From Luteimonas sp. 9C (lineage in GTDB: Bacteria; Pseudomonadota; Gammaproteobacteria; Xanthomonadales; Xanthomonadaceae), in the NCBI RefSeq assembly GCF_902506295.1, contig NZ_LR733312.1, forward strand, positions 727,064 through 791,063: DNA of 64,000 nucleotides, written 5' to 3'. The notes under the pieces are model-generated. The model was not told where the DNA came from. It worked only from the letters and a program-made list of their open reading frames with translations, and searched no databases. How positions within the stretch are numbered: position 1 is the stretch's first letter; each line of letters opens with the position of its first letter. Shown here piece after piece: positions 38,274 through 48,687 of this stretch. The position numbers and the translations under genes are program-made.

Positions 38274-39056
38274 ATGAGCATCCACACCAAGACACCCGAA
38301 GAGATCGAGAAGATGCGCGTGGCAGGCCGGCTGGCCGCCGAAGTGCTGCAGATCGCGGCCCCGCATGTGAAGCCCGGCGTGACGACCGAGGAACTGGACC
38401 GCATCTGCTACGACCACATCATCCGGGTGCAGGGCGCGATTCCGGCCAACGTCGGCTACAAGGGCTACCCCAAGACGACGTGCATCTCGGCCAACAATGT
38501 CATCTGCCACGGCATCCCGAACGACGCCAAGGTCCTCAAGGACGGCGACATCATCAACATCGATGTCACCGTGATCAAGGACGGCTGGCACGGCGACACC
38601 AGTCGCATGTATTTCGTCGGTACGCCATCGGTGATGGCGCGGCGCCTCGTCGAGGTGACCCGCGAGGCGATGTGGCGCGGGATCCGGGAGGTGAAGCCGG
38701 GCGCGACGCTGGGCGATGTGGGGCACGCGATCCAGAAGTACGCGGAGGCCGAGCGTTTCAGCGTGGTGCGCGAGTACTGCGGCCACGGCATCGGCAAGGT
38801 CTACCACGACGAACCGCAGGTACTGCACTACGGCACGCCGGGCGCCGGGGTCGTGCTCAAGGAAGGGATGACCTTCACGATCGAGCCGATGATCAACGAG
38901 GGCACCCGCTTCACCAAGGTGTTGCCCGATGGCTGGACCGTCGTCACCAAGGACCGGAAGCTGTCGGCGCAGTGGGAGCACACGGTCGCGGTCACCGCGG
39001 ACGGCGTGGACGTGCTGACCCGCATTCCCGGCGACGACAACGACGCGTTCCTCTGA
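38274..39056 (+). CDS. map: Methionine aminopeptidase, type I
   Basis: Map removes the initiator methionine from new proteins. The 260-residue protein contains [19 protein letters not shown] (metal ligands Asp, Asp), [15 protein letters not shown] (His), TFTIEPMIN (Glu) and QWEHTVAVT (Glu), so all five metal ligands of the family are present. It lies divergent from rpsB, a common gammaproteobacterial order, with glnD starting 1 bp after its stop. Confidence 0.97.
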   Translation: MSIHTKTPEEIEKMRVAGRLAAEVLQIAAPHVKPGVTTEELDRICYDHIIRVQGAIPANVGYKGYPKTTCISANNVICHGIPNDAKVLKDGDIINIDVTVIKDGWHGDTSRMYFVGTPSVMARRLVEVTREAMWRGIREVKPGATLGDVGHAIQKYAEAERFSVVREYCGHGIGKVYHDEPQVLHYGTPGAGVVLKEGMTFTIEPMINEGTRFTKVLPDGWTVVTKDRKLSAQWEHTVAVTADGVDVLTRIPGDDNDAFL

Positions 39057-39057
39057 C

Positions 39058-41673
39058 GTGGTGGACCGGGCCGCGCCCCAGAGTCCCGGTGCCGATTGCG
39101 GCGATCTGGCCTGGGCAGCGGAGGCGCGAGCCGCGCTCGCCGCCCACGACGCGCGTCTGGCGCAGGGTTTCGACGCAGGCCAGCACATCGATCGCCTGCT
39201 CGCGGCGCGCGCCAACGCCGTGGATGGTTGGGTGCGCAAGGCCTGGGCGCGCTGCATCCCCGGCGATGCGCCACTCGCGCTGTTCGCGGTCGGGGGCTAT
39301 GGCCGCGGCGAACTGTTCCCGCATTCCGACATCGATCTGCTGGTCATCGCCACCTCCGAGGCGCAGGCCGAACACGCCGAAGCCCTGGGTCGGATGCTCG
39401 CGCTGCTGTGGGATTTCGGTCTGCCCGTCGGGCATGCGGTCCGCAGCTTCGAGGAGTGCACGCGCGCCGCGGCGGATGTGACCGTGCTGACCGCGTTGCT
39501 GGAAGCGCGGCCGCTGCTGGCCAACATCGGCGAAGTGCGCGCGCTGATGGATGCGATCGCTGATACCAGGATCTGGCCGGCGGACGACTTCTTCCATGCC
39601 AAGCGCCGCGAGCTGGAGATGCGCCACGCGCGCTTCGGCGACACGGCCGACAATCTCGAACCCAACATCAAGGACGGTCCCGGTGGCCTGCGTGACGTCC
39701 ACAACCTGCGCTGGATGGCGCGTCGCGTGCTGGGCGTCTACGGTACCGAAGAACTGATCGCGCTCGGCCAGCTCGGCGTCGACGAACACGCCACGCTCGA
39801 GCGCGAGCGGCGCACGCTGTCAAGACTGCGGTTCGGCCTGCATCTGGTCGCCGGCAAGGCCGAAGAGCGCCTGCGTTTCGATTACCAGAAGGCCTTGGCC
39901 GCGCGTCTGCATCACGTCGAGGCGGCGGACAATCCGCTGGTCGAGAAGATGATGCAGGAGTTCTACCGCAGCGCGTCGGTGGTGCAGCGGATCAGCGAAC
40001 GCATGCTGCAGCGCTTCGAAGAACAGATCGAAGGCGAGGGCACGCTGCAGCCGCTCGACGCGGAGTTCGGCAGTCAGCGCGGCTATCTGGTCGCACGCGA
40101 CGACGTCTGGCCGGGCGGCGACATCGCCCGGGTGTTCGATCTGTTCGCGATGTGGGCCGATCACCAGGAACTGCGCGGCCTGCATTCGCAGACGGCGCGT
40201 GCGCTGGCCGAATCACTGCATGCGCTGCCCTCGTGGCGGAATGCGTCGACGGCGCTGCGCGAGCAGTTCCTCGGCCTGCTGCGCGGGCCGATTCCGGTAC
40301 GCACGCTGGAGCGCATGGCGCGCCTGGGCGTGCTGGGTGTGTGGATTCCGGAGTTCGCCAACGTCACCGGCCGCATGCAGTTCGACCTGTTCCACGTCTA
40401 CACGGTCGACCAGCACACGCTCGCGGTGCTGCGCAACATCGCCAGCTTCGCGTCCGAGGCGCCGGACGACCGGTTCTCCAGCGCGCACGAGGTCTGGCCG
40501 CAACTGCGCAAGCCGGAACTGCTGCTGATCGCCGGCCTGTTCCACGACATCGCCAAGGGCCGTGGGGGTGACCATTCGGAACTCGGCGCCGTGGATGCGC
40601 GCGAGTTCTGCGAAGGTCACGGCCTCGGCGAGCCGGACACCGCGCTCGTCGAATGGCTGGTCAAGCGGCATCTGTTGATGTCGACCAGCGCGCAGAAGCT
40701 CGACATCTCCGATCCTGCGGTGATCCACAAGTTCGCGACGGAGGTCGCGGATCGCGAGCGTCTCGATTATCTCTATCTGCTGACCTGCGCCGACATCGCC
40801 GGCACGTCGCCGAAGCTGTGGAACGCGTGGAAGGACCGGCTGCTGACCGATCTGCGCAGCGCGACGCGGCTTGCGCTGCGACGCGGTCTGGAGAATCCCG
40901 TGGCCGCCGTCGAGCGCATCGCCGAGGCGCGCGATCGTGCGCGCGGGCTGCTGTCGGCACATGGGGTCGAGGACGCCGAGGCCGATGCGCTGTTCACCCG
41001 GATTCCGCAGGAAAGCTTCCTGCGCGGTCGCGCCGACCAGGTCGTCTGGCAGGCGCTGGGGTTGCGCGACACCAGCGACGGTGACGTCGTCGTGCGCGTG
41101 CGCCGGCTGGCGGCCGGTGCGCAGGCGCTGGAGGTGTTCGTGCATTCGCCTGATCGCGATGGTCTGTTCTCGGCCATCGTCATCACGCTCGACCGGCTCG
41201 GGCTGGTGATCCAGCAGGCGCGCGCACTGGACGGACCGGGTGGCACGATCTTCGACGTGTTCCAGGTGCTGCCGGCGGATACGCGCCAGCAGCTGGAGCT
41301 GGTCGCGATCGAGCGCAAGCTCACGACGGTGCTCACCGGTTCGCTGGATCTGCGTCCCGCGCGCCGCGCGCAGCCGCGGCATCTGCGGCACTTCCGCGTG
41401 CCGCCGCGCATCGAATTCAATGCCGGCGCCGACGGCCGGCAGACGGTGTTCAGCCTCGTGTGCACCGACCGTCCCGGCCTGCTGGCCGACGTGGCCCACG
41501 TGCTGCGCCAGCATGGCGTGCGTGTGCACGATGCGCGCGTGGCGACCTTCGGCGAGCGCGTCGAGGACGTGTTCCGCCTGAGCGACAGCGCGGGCCGCCT
41601 GCTCGATGACGATGCGCAGGTCGCCTTGCGCGGCGCGCTGCTCGCCTCGATCGACGGCGACGTGGCACGATAA
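39058..41673 (+). CDS. glnD: Bifunctional uridylyltransferase/uridylyl-removing enzyme GlnD
   Basis: GlnD senses glutamine and adds or removes UMP on PII proteins. In this 871-residue protein the nucleotidyltransferase motif [15 protein letters not shown] lies at about residues 79-93, the HD phosphohydrolase motif [16 protein letters not shown] in the middle, and two ACT domains (about 685-770 and 795-871) at the C terminus. Translation starts at GTG, 1 bp after the map stop; a second GTG follows immediately. The next gene, dapD, starts 30 bp downstream. Confidence 0.96.
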   Translation: MVDRAAPQSPGADCGDLAWAAEARAALAAHDARLAQGFDAGQHIDRLLAARANAVDGWVRKAWARCIPGDAPLALFAVGGYGRGELFPHSDIDLLVIATSEAQAEHAEALGRMLALLWDFGLPVGHAVRSFEECTRAAADVTVLTALLEARPLLANIGEVRALMDAIADTRIWPADDFFHAKRRELEMRHARFGDTADNLEPNIKDGPGGLRDVHNLRWMARRVLGVYGTEELIALGQLGVDEHATLERERRTLSRLRFGLHLVAGKAEERLRFDYQKALAARLHHVEAADNPLVEKMMQEFYRSASVVQRISERMLQRFEEQIEGEGTLQPLDAEFGSQRGYLVARDDVWPGGDIARVFDLFAMWADHQELRGLHSQTARALAESLHALPSWRNASTALREQFLGLLRGPIPVRTLERMARLGVLGVWIPEFANVTGRMQFDLFHVYTVDQHTLAVLRNIASFASEAPDDRFSSAHEVWPQLRKPELLLIAGLFHDIAKGRGGDHSELGAVDAREFCEGHGLGEPDTALVEWLVKRHLLMSTSAQKLDISDPAVIHKFATEVADRERLDYLYLLTCADIAGTSPKLWNAWKDRLLTDLRSATRLALRRGLENPVAAVERIAEARDRARGLLSAHGVEDAEADALFTRIPQESFLRGRADQVVWQALGLRDTSDGDVVVRVRRLAAGAQALEVFVHSPDRDGLFSAIVITLDRLGLVIQQARALDGPGGTIFDVFQVLPADTRQQLELVAIERKLTTVLTGSLDLRPARRAQPRHLRHFRVPPRIEFNAGADGRQTVFSLVCTDRPGLLADVAHVLRQHGVRVHDARVATFGERVEDVFRLSDSAGRLLDDDAQVALRGALLASIDGDVAR

Positions 41674-41703
41674 CGGCCCCGTTTTTCCCCACGAAGTCCC
41701 GTC

Positions 41704-42537
41704 ATGACCCATCCCCTGCAGACCACCATCGAAGATGCATTCGCGCGTCGCGCCGACCTGACCGCCGTCGAGATCGGCGATGTGGTCAAACCGGCGGTCG
41801 AGCAGGCGATGCAGGGGCTGGAGTCGGGCGAACTGCGCGTCGCACAGCCCGATGGCAGCGGCGGTTGGCAGGTCAACGAATGGCTGAAGAAGGCGGTGTT
41901 GCTGTATTTCCGCACCAACGACATGGCCGTCGTCGATGCGCAGCCAGCGCCGTTCTGGGACAAGGTCGAGCCGCGGTTCGCGGGCTTCGATGCAGCCAAG
42001 TTCAAGGCCGCCGGCGTGCGCGTGGTCCCGGGTGCGGCCGTGCGTCGCGGCACCTATTTCGGCCGCGACGTCGTGCTGATGCCGAGCTTCGTCAACATCG
42101 GCGCGTACGTCGGTGAAGGCACGATGGTCGACACCTGGGCGACCGTCGGCTCCTGCGCGCAGATCGGCAAGCATGTGCATCTGTCGGGCGGCGCGGGCAT
42201 CGGCGGCGTCCTGGAACCGCTGCAGGCCAGCCCGACGATCATCGAAGATCACTGCTTCATCGGCGCGCGTTCGGAAGTCGTCGAAGGCGTGGTCGTCGGC
42301 CACCACAGCGTCATCGGCATGGGCGTGTTCCTCGGCCAGTCGACCCGCATCTACAACCGCGCGACCGGCGAGGTCAGCTACGGCTACGTGCCGCCCGGCA
42401 GTGTCGTCGTCTCCGGTCAGTTGCCGGCCCAGGACGGTTCGCACTCGCTGTACTGCGCGGTGATCGTCAAGCAGGTCGACGAGAAGACGCGCAGCAAGAC
42501 CAGTGTCAACGATCTGCTGCGCGGTCTGGCGGACTGA
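41704..42537 (+). CDS. dapD: Tetrahydrodipicolinate N-succinyltransferase
   Basis: DapD transfers succinyl from succinyl-CoA to tetrahydrodipicolinate in the lysine/diaminopimelate pathway. The 277-residue protein has an N-terminal helical domain and a left-handed beta-helix built from hexapeptide repeats ([22 protein letters not shown] region). It also has [22 protein letters not shown] and GGVLEPLQA, all typical of the family. It belongs to a map-glnD-dapD-yffB-dapE run that also carries the next succinylated-intermediate enzyme, dapE. Confidence 0.96.
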   Translation: MTHPLQTTIEDAFARRADLTAVEIGDVVKPAVEQAMQGLESGELRVAQPDGSGGWQVNEWLKKAVLLYFRTNDMAVVDAQPAPFWDKVEPRFAGFDAAKFKAAGVRVVPGAAVRRGTYFGRDVVLMPSFVNIGAYVGEGTMVDTWATVGSCAQIGKHVHLSGGAGIGGVLEPLQASPTIIEDHCFIGARSEVVEGVVVGHHSVIGMGVFLGQSTRIYNRATGEVSYGYVPPGSVVVSGQLPAQDGSHSLYCAVIVKQVDEKTRSKTSVNDLLRGLAD

Positions 42538-42542
42538 ACGCC

Positions 42543-42902
42543 ATGACCACCACCGTCTACGGCCTCAAGAACTGCGATACCTGCAAGAAGGCGTTGAAAT
42601 GGCTCGACCGCTTCGGCGTCGCGCATACCTTCGTCGACTACCGCGAAGACAAACCGACGCCGGAGACGCTGGTCGCGTGGGCCGGCAAGCTCGGCGGTTT
42701 CGAGGCGATGGTCAACAAGTCCTCGACGACCTGGCGGCAGCTGCCGGACAACCGCAAGGCGGCGGCCAGCGATGCGGAATGGAAGCTGCTGCTGCGCGAG
42801 TACCCGCAGCTGATCCGGCGTCCGCTGGTGGTCACCGAAGATGGCGGGATCAGCCAAGGCTTCAGCGACAACGGGTTCAAGAAGCGCTTCGGCATCGACT
42901 GA
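42543..42902 (+). CDS. yffB: ArsC/Spx-family protein, YffB type
   Basis: The 119-residue protein has the ArsC/Spx thioredoxin-like fold with a single N-terminal Cys pair in [13 protein letters not shown] (Cys12 and Cys15), [13 protein letters not shown] and [10 protein letters not shown]. The E. coli YffB homologue also lies directly upstream of dapE, which supports the name. YffB is thought to be a glutathione-dependent thiol reductase rather than a true arsenate reductase. It follows dapD by 5 bp. The physiological substrate is unknown. Confidence 0.88.
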   Translation: MTTTVYGLKNCDTCKKALKWLDRFGVAHTFVDYREDKPTPETLVAWAGKLGGFEAMVNKSSTTWRQLPDNRKAAASDAEWKLLLREYPQLIRRPLVVTEDGGISQGFSDNGFKKRFGID

Positions 42903-42923
42903 TACGTGTGTAACGCACCCCGG

Positions 42924-42985
42924 AGCAGCGCGCTTGCGCGCGAACGGGGTTCCCGGGATCGTCTTTCGCGCGCCAGCGCGCTGCT
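42924..42985. repeat. Near-perfect inverted repeat between yffB and dapE
   Basis: The 21 bp arms (42924-42944 and 42965-42985) are reverse complements except at one position; each contains GCGCGC alternation. They enclose a 20-base loop that itself contains CCCGGG. It lies 22 bp after the yffB stop and about 50 bp before the dapE start. Confidence 0.9.
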
Positions 42986-43035
42986 GGAAGAGGCCGATCC
43001 CGATCTGTTCCTGCTGCACCGGAGTGCACCTCACG

Positions 43036-44172
43036 ATGTCCGACGTCCTCGATCTCACCCGTGACCTGATCGCACGCAAATCGGTCACACCCGACGATGC
43101 CGGCTGCCAGGCGCTGATCGCCGCGCGCCTGCAGACTGCAGGTTTTGCGATCGAGTGGATGCGCTTTGGCGCGGTCGACAATCTCTGGGCCACGCACGGA
43201 CAGGGCGCGCCGGTGCTGGTGCTGCTGGGCCACACGGATGTCGTGCCGAGTGGGCCGGTCGAGGCGTGGACGTCGAATCCCTTTGAACCCGAGATCCGCG
43301 ACGGCGTGCTTTACGGCCGGGGGGCGGCCGACATGAAGAGCGGCGTCGCCGCCTTCGTCGTCGCGGCCGAGCGCTTCGTCGCCGCGCATCCCGACCACAT
43401 GGGCACGCTTGCAGTGCTGCTGACATCGGACGAAGAAGGCGATGCGATCGACGGCGTGCGCCGCGTCGCGCGGACGTTCGCCGAGCGCGGTACGCGGATC
43501 GACTGGTGCATCACCGGCGAGCCCTCGTCGACGGCGACGCTGGGCGATCTGCTGCGCGTGGGTCGTCGCGGCAGCCTGTCGGCGACGTTGACGGTGCGCG
43601 GCGTGCAGGGGCATGTGGCGTATCCGGACAAGGCACGCAATCCGATCCACGACGCGGCGCCTGCACTGGCCGAACTCGTCGGGCGACGCTGGGACGACGG
43701 TTTCGAATCCTTTCCGCCGACCAGCCTGCAGATCAGCAACATCGCCGCCGGCACCGGCGCGACCAATGTCATTCCCGGCAGCGCGACCGTGCAGTTCAAC
43801 CTGCGCTACACACCGAACTGGGATGCGCCGAAGCTCGAGGCCGAGATTGCCGCGTTGCTCGATCGCCATGCACTCGACTACACGCTGGCCTGGCATCGCA
43901 GCGGCGAACCGTTCTACACGCCGGAGGGCCCGCTGCGCGCCGCGGCACGTGACGTGCTGACGACCTTCGCCGGCGCGCCGCCCGAGGAAAGCACCGGCGG
44001 CGGCACCTCGGACGCGCGCTTCATCGCGCCGCTGGGCGCGCAGTGCATCGAGATCGGCCCGGTCAACGCCAGCATCCATCAGGTCGACGAACACATCCGC
44101 GTCGCCGATCTCGAAGCGCTGCCCGATCTCTACGAAGCGCTCATCGCGCGCCTGCTGCCGGGCGCGGGCTGA
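43036..44172 (+). CDS. dapE: Succinyl-diaminopimelate desuccinylase
   Basis: DapE removes succinate from N-succinyl-LL-diaminopimelate on the way to lysine and peptidoglycan. The 378-residue M20-family metallohydrolase has the zinc site [11 protein letters not shown] (His66, Asp68), [11 protein letters not shown] (bridging Asp), [11 protein letters not shown] (catalytic Glu) and a C-terminal [12 protein letters not shown] chose ATG 43036; the frame continues upstream through the inverted repeat, but the longer product would not match the family. Spacing from yffB is about 130 bp. Confidence 0.96.
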   Translation: MSDVLDLTRDLIARKSVTPDDAGCQALIAARLQTAGFAIEWMRFGAVDNLWATHGQGAPVLVLLGHTDVVPSGPVEAWTSNPFEPEIRDGVLYGRGAADMKSGVAAFVVAAERFVAAHPDHMGTLAVLLTSDEEGDAIDGVRRVARTFAERGTRIDWCITGEPSSTATLGDLLRVGRRGSLSATLTVRGVQGHVAYPDKARNPIHDAAPALAELVGRRWDDGFESFPPTSLQISNIAAGTGATNVIPGSATVQFNLRYTPNWDAPKLEAEIAALLDRHALDYTLAWHRSGEPFYTPEGPLRAAARDVLTTFAGAPPEESTGGGTSDARFIAPLGAQCIEIGPVNASIHQVDEHIRVADLEALPDLYEALIARLLPGAG

Positions 44173-44229
44173 CGTCTTGTCCGCGTGTCGACGCGCGCGC
44201 GTGCACGCTGCGCAGGAAGGGAGCACACC

Positions 44230-44664
44230 ATGACCGATTCCGCCATCGTCGCCTGCCCGCAGTGCCACACCCGTAACCGCGTACCGCATGCGCGGCTGTC
44301 GGAGGCACCGACCTGCGGCCGCTGCAAGGCCGCGCTGCTGCCTGCGCAGCCGATCACGCTGACCGCGGGCAGTTTCGACGCGCACGCACTGCAGTCGGAT
44401 CTGCCGCTGCTGGTCGACTTCTGGGCGCCGTGGTGCGGGCCCTGCCTGTCGATGGCGCCGGCGTTCGAACAGGCGGCCGCGCAACTCGCGCCGCGGATCG
44501 TGCTGGCCAAGGTCGATACCGAAGCCGAGCCACTACTCGGCGGCCGCTTCCACATCCGCAGCATTCCGACGCTGGTGCTGTTCGCCGGGGGTCGCGAGAT
44601 CGCGCGCCAGTCCGGCGCAATGCCGTTGCAGGCAATCCTGCAGTTCGCGCGCCAGCAGCGCTGA
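44230..44664 (+). CDS. trxC: Thioredoxin 2 (TrxC)
   Basis: TrxC is a zinc-containing thioredoxin active in oxidative stress. The 144-residue protein has an N-terminal zinc ribbon with two Cys-x2-Cys pairs (Cys9/Cys12 and Cys29/Cys32) and the thioredoxin active site WAPWCGPC (Cys69, Cys72). The N-terminal zinc module and length separate it from thioredoxin 1. AAGGGAGC before the ATG gives a good ribosome binding site. It ends about 9 bp before the convergent permease gene stop. Confidence 0.95.
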   Translation: MTDSAIVACPQCHTRNRVPHARLSEAPTCGRCKAALLPAQPITLTAGSFDAHALQSDLPLLVDFWAPWCGPCLSMAPAFEQAAAQLAPRIVLAKVDTEAEPLLGGRFHIRSIPTLVLFAGGREIARQSGAMPLQAILQFARQQR

Positions 44665-44673
44665 CGCGCGTCT

Positions 44674-46077
44674 TCAGACCCAGCCGGTCGCGTAGAACAG
44701 GCCGATGATCACGAACACCGCGAGGGTCTTGATCAGGGTGATCGCGAAGATGTCCTTGTAGGCCTGGCGATGGGTCAGGCCGGTCACCGCGAGCAGGGTG
44801 ATCACCGCGCCGTTGTGCGGCAGCGTGTCCATGCCGCCCGAGGCCATCGACGCGACGCGGTGCAGGACTTCCATCGGTATACCGGCCGCGTTCGCATTGG
44901 CGATGAAGGTCTCCGACATCGCTGCGAGCGCGATGCCCATGCCGCCCGAGGCCGAGCCGGTGATGCCGGCGAGCGCGGTCACGGTGACCGCTTCGTTGAC
45001 CAGCGGATCGGAGATCGTGCCCAGGCCGCGCGTCACCAGCAGGAAGCCCGGCAGCGCGGCGATGACGGCGCCGAAGCCGTATTCGGATGCGGTGTTCATC
45101 GAGGCGAGCAGCGCGCCGTTGATCGCAGTCCTGGTGCCTTCGGCGAAACTCGTCAGCACCGGCTTCCACGCGAACGCCAGCACGGTGAGGATGCCGACCA
45201 GCAGCGCGCCCTGGACGGCCCAGATCGCGGCGATGCGCGAGACTTCCTGCACGACGGGCGCCGGGTCGCCGATCACGCTCGGCAGGAAGCTGTGGCTTGC
45301 GCCGTAGAAGGTCGGAATCCAGCGGGTGAACACGATATTGCTCACGCCCACCAGTACCAGCGGCAGCAGCGCGATCAGCGGATTGGCGAGCGTGCCGCCG
45401 GCGAACGGCGCGGGCTCGTTGAGCAGCGTCGCGGGATCGCCGTAGCCTTCGCCGCTGCGCTGCGCCGCGCGGCGGCGCCATTCGAGATAGGTCATGCCGA
45501 TGGCGAGGATGAAGACGCCGCCGATCGTGCCCAGCACCGGCGCGGCCCAGGCGTCGGTGCCGAAGAAGGACGTCGGAATGATGTTCTGGATCTGCGGTGT
45601 GCCGGGCAGGGCGTCCATGGTGAAGGTGAAAGCGCCCAGCGCGATCGTGCCGGGAATGAGCCGCTTGGGAATGTCGCTCTGGCGGAACAGCTCGGACGCG
45701 AACGGATACACCGCGAACACGACGACGAACAGCGACACGCCGCCGTAGGTCAGCAGCGCGCAGACCACGACGATCGACAGCATCGCCTGCTTCGGCCCGA
45801 ACAGACGGATGGTGGCGGCGACGATCGATTTGGAGAAGCCCGACAGCTCGATGACCTTGCCGAACACCGCGCCCAGCAGGAACACCGGGAAATACAGCTT
45901 CAGGAAGCCGACCATCTTGTCCATGAAGAGGCCGGTGAACATCGGCGCGACCAGGGTGGGGTCGGTCAGCAGCACCGCGCCCAGGGCGGCGATCGGCGCG
46001 AACAGGATCACGCTGTAGCCGCGGTAGGCGACCACCATCAGGAACACCAGCGCGCCCAGTACGATCAGAAAGTCCAT
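44674..46077 (-). CDS. GntP/CitMHS-type organic acid permease
   Basis: The 467-residue integral membrane protein has about 12 hydrophobic spans. Features such as FLMVVAYRGYSVILFAPIAAL, LTYGGVSLFVVVFAVYPFA, TGSASGGMGIALAAM and SGGMDTLPHNGAVITLL fit the GntP family of proton-coupled gluconate/organic acid permeases. The substrate cannot be read from the sequence. It is divergent from a TonB-dependent receptor gene, with 170 bp between the starts, so the two may share control. ATG 46077 (MDFLIVLGALVFL) gives a first span directly at the N terminus. Confidence 0.88.
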   Translation of the reverse strand: MDFLIVLGALVFLMVVAYRGYSVILFAPIAALGAVLLTDPTLVAPMFTGLFMDKMVGFLKLYFPVFLLGAVFGKVIELSGFSKSIVAATIRLFGPKQAMLSIVVVCALLTYGGVSLFVVVFAVYPFASELFRQSDIPKRLIPGTIALGAFTFTMDALPGTPQIQNIIPTSFFGTDAWAAPVLGTIGGVFILAIGMTYLEWRRRAAQRSGEGYGDPATLLNEPAPFAGGTLANPLIALLPLVLVGVSNIVFTRWIPTFYGASHSFLPSVIGDPAPVVQEVSRIAAIWAVQGALLVGILTVLAFAWKPVLTSFAEGTRTAINGALLASMNTASEYGFGAVIAALPGFLLVTRGLGTISDPLVNEAVTVTALAGITGSASGGMGIALAAMSETFIANANAAGIPMEVLHRVASMASGGMDTLPHNGAVITLLAVTGLTHRQAYKDIFAITLIKTLAVFVIIGLFYATGWV

Positions 46078-46247
46078 GTGGTCCCACACTTCCCCGCGGC
46101 CGGAGGGCCAGATGGGGCGCAGTGTCGGGGTCGCCGCGCACCGGCGGCCATTGTCCGAAGGTACGATGCCGCGCGCCGCCGTCACTCCCTAGTCTTGCGT
46201 TCGGGCGGCACCGTGCCGCACACATGCGACCCGTGGGAGGGGACACA

Positions 46248-48521
46248 ATGAAGCGCAACACCATCCGGCATACCGCCCTGAGTCTGGCCGTCGGTTTCGG
46301 TCTGTCCGTACCTGCGGTGCACGCGCAGCAGGCCGCCGACCCGGCGCCGCAGACGCAGGCCGGCAGCTCGGCGACGACACTCGACGCGATCACCGTGACC
46401 GCGCGTCGCCGCAGCGAATCGATCCAGGACGTGCCGGTCGCGGTCAGCGCCTTCGGCGAGGAGCAGCTCAAAGACCTGCAGGCCAGCAACATCGATGGCC
46501 TGCAGGGCGCGGTGCCCAACATGAACATCGTGCAGGGCCGCGGCTCGTCAAACTCGGTGAACGTGTTCATCCGCGGCATCGGCCAGCCCGATGCATTGCA
46601 GACCTTCGATCCCGGCGTCGGCATGTACGTCGACGACGTCTACTACTCGCGGATCAATGGCGCGCTGTTCTCGCTGTTCGACGTGCAGCAGGTGGAAGTG
46701 CTGCGCGGCCCGCAGGGCACGCTGTACGGCAAGAACTCCACCGGCGGCGCGATCAAGATCACGACCCGCAATCCCTTCGAGGACGATGGCGGCTCGGTCG
46801 AGCTCACCGGCGGCAGCTTCGGTCGCCTGGACGGTCGCTTCTACGTCGGCGCGCCGATCAACGACCGCGTCGCGCTGAGTCTCGCCAGTGCGTCGATCAA
46901 CAACGACGGCTTCGTGACCGACCCGACGACGGGTGAGGACTACAACGGCGAGGAAACGCAGTCGCTGCGCGGCAAGCTGGCGTTCCGCCCCAGCGACGCG
47001 GTGACCGCGACGCTGTCGCTCGATTACACCCGCCAGGACAACGCGCTGACGCTCGGTCAGCCGACCGCGCCGCTGATCCGCACCGATCTCGCGCTCGGGC
47101 CGGTCGTGCTGCGGCCGGTGTCGACGGGCGAATACGACTTCAACACGCGCACGTCGTTCAATCCCGACCAGGGGCAGACGCTCACCCACAAGGGCGCCAG
47201 TCTCAATGTGGGCTGGGACATGGACGCGCAGTGGTCGCTTCGCAGCATCACCGCGTGGCGTGCGCTGGAGACGGCATCGTTCATCGACATCGATGCGTCG
47301 GAATTCGAGCTCGGCGACGTGCTGGTGGCGATCGATCAGGAGCAGGTGAGCCAGGAGGTGCAGCTGCAGTACGACAACGGCAGCAACCTGCAGATGATCT
47401 TCGGCGCCTACGCGATGCGCGAGAACGTGCCCTCGCACCAGGAGGCTTACGCGGACGATCTGTTCGCGTTCGCGACGCTGCCGATCTCGTTCCTGCGCAC
47501 GATCGACGACGATCTGGAGACCACCAGCCGGGCGGCGTTCGCGCACGCGACCTGGGAGTTCGTGCCCACATGGACGCTGTCGGCGGGCCTGCGCTACACC
47601 CGTGAAGAGAAGGACTACGCACGCAGCACCAGCACGTTCTGGGGGCCCATCCTGGCCGCGCTCAACGAGACGGTCGCGTTCCAGGGCAACCAGAGCTGGG
47701 ATGCGTGGACGCCGTCACTGAGCCTGCAGAAGGCCTTCAGCGATGACGTGATGGGCTATGTGTCGGCCAACCGCGGCTTCAAGTCCGGTGGCTTCAACGG
47801 TCGCGCCAACACCGCCGCCGAAGTCAGCAGCGCGGTGTTCGATCCGGAGTACGTCTGGACCTACGAAGCGGGCCTGAAGATGCGCTTCGCCGAAGGACGG
47901 GTGCAGGCCAATGTCTCGGCGTTCCGCAGCAACTACAAGGACTTCCAGGCGCGCGTGTCCGAAGTGCAGAACCCGGGCTCGCCGACACCGACCTTCGCAT
48001 TCCCGGTGCTCAATGCCGCGGAACTGGTGATCGACGGCATCGAGCTGGAAGGCCAGGCGCTGCTGGGCGACAACACCCGTCTGAGCGGTCAGCTGTCGTA
48101 CCTGGACGCGCGTTACGACGAATTCGTCGACCCGCGCGTCGACCTCAATCCGGCGTTGGCCAACCTGCACGATTTCGTGCCCTTCTCGCCCGAATGGACC
48201 GCGCGCGTCGCGCTGCAGCACACGTTCCCGCTGGGCGGCAACGGTGCGCTGACGCTGGGCGGGGATGCGTCGTACCGCGACGATGTGTGGCTGTCGGTCG
48301 ACAACCGCCCCAACCTCAAGCAGGACGCGTATACCTTGTTCGGTCTGTTCGGCGTGTGGGATTCGCCGCAGTACACGTGGCAGGTGCGCGCCGGCGTGCG
48401 CAATCTCGGCGACGAGGTCTACAAGACCGACGGCCAGGAGTTCTCCTCGGTCGGCAACATCCAGACCGCGTACTACGGCATGCCCCGCAACCACTACGTG
48501 TCGGTGCGTTACAACTTCTGA
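46248..48521 (+). CDS. TonB-dependent outer-membrane receptor
   Basis: The 757-residue protein has a signal peptide (1-26, ending VHA), a TonB-box-like LDAITVTARRR near residues 45-55, and a plug with IRGIGQPDA and VEVLRGPQGTLYGKNSTGGAI. A 22-strand barrel follows, ending in aromatic Phe (HYVSVRYNF). Such receptors import siderophores, vitamin B12 or plant and animal sugars; the substrate is not determined. GGGAGGGG lies before ATG 46248. The divergent GntP-type permease may handle the same or a related substrate at the inner membrane. Confidence 0.95.
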   Translation: MKRNTIRHTALSLAVGFGLSVPAVHAQQAADPAPQTQAGSSATTLDAITVTARRRSESIQDVPVAVSAFGEEQLKDLQASNIDGLQGAVPNMNIVQGRGSSNSVNVFIRGIGQPDALQTFDPGVGMYVDDVYYSRINGALFSLFDVQQVEVLRGPQGTLYGKNSTGGAIKITTRNPFEDDGGSVELTGGSFGRLDGRFYVGAPINDRVALSLASASINNDGFVTDPTTGEDYNGEETQSLRGKLAFRPSDAVTATLSLDYTRQDNALTLGQPTAPLIRTDLALGPVVLRPVSTGEYDFNTRTSFNPDQGQTLTHKGASLNVGWDMDAQWSLRSITAWRALETASFIDIDASEFELGDVLVAIDQEQVSQEVQLQYDNGSNLQMIFGAYAMRENVPSHQEAYADDLFAFATLPISFLRTIDDDLETTSRAAFAHATWEFVPTWTLSAGLRYTREEKDYARSTSTFWGPILAALNETVAFQGNQSWDAWTPSLSLQKAFSDDVMGYVSANRGFKSGGFNGRANTAAEVSSAVFDPEYVWTYEAGLKMRFAEGRVQANVSAFRSNYKDFQARVSEVQNPGSPTPTFAFPVLNAAELVIDGIELEGQALLGDNTRLSGQLSYLDARYDEFVDPRVDLNPALANLHDFVPFSPEWTARVALQHTFPLGGNGALTLGGDASYRDDVWLSVDNRPNLKQDAYTLFGLFGVWDSPQYTWQVRAGVRNLGDEVYKTDGQEFSSVGNIQTAYYGMPRNHYVSVRYNF

Positions 48522-48558
48522 CGCGTCGCGGTCCTGACGTGTCGAATGCTGGAAGCGG

Positions 48559-48578
48559 AGGCCGCCTGCGGGCGGCCT
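48559..48578 (+). terminator. Hairpin after the TonB-dependent receptor gene
   Basis: An 8 bp stem AGGCCGCC/GGCGGCCT with loop TGCG lies about 40 bp after the stop. There is only a short T-stretch after it, so termination may be partial. Confidence 0.6.
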
Positions 48579-48687
48579 TCGTGCGTCCGGACCAGCGGCC
48601 GCGCTGCGCTATGCTCGCCGGCGACCCCGGGGACAGTCATGCCGTGACATCGGAATCGACATCGACACTGCGTTTGCGGCGCCCGGC

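Noticed and set aside
36993..39257. A 754-codon open frame on the minus strand spanning rpsB, the upstream gap and map
   Set aside because: Only the last 266 codons are rpsB. The rest is the antisense of map and intergenic sequence with biased Arg/His-rich composition caused by high GC.
44230..46251. Plus-strand open frame of 493 codons opposite the GntP-type permease
   Set aside because: It is a His/Gln/Asp-rich shadow; membrane spans on the minus strand identify the real gene.
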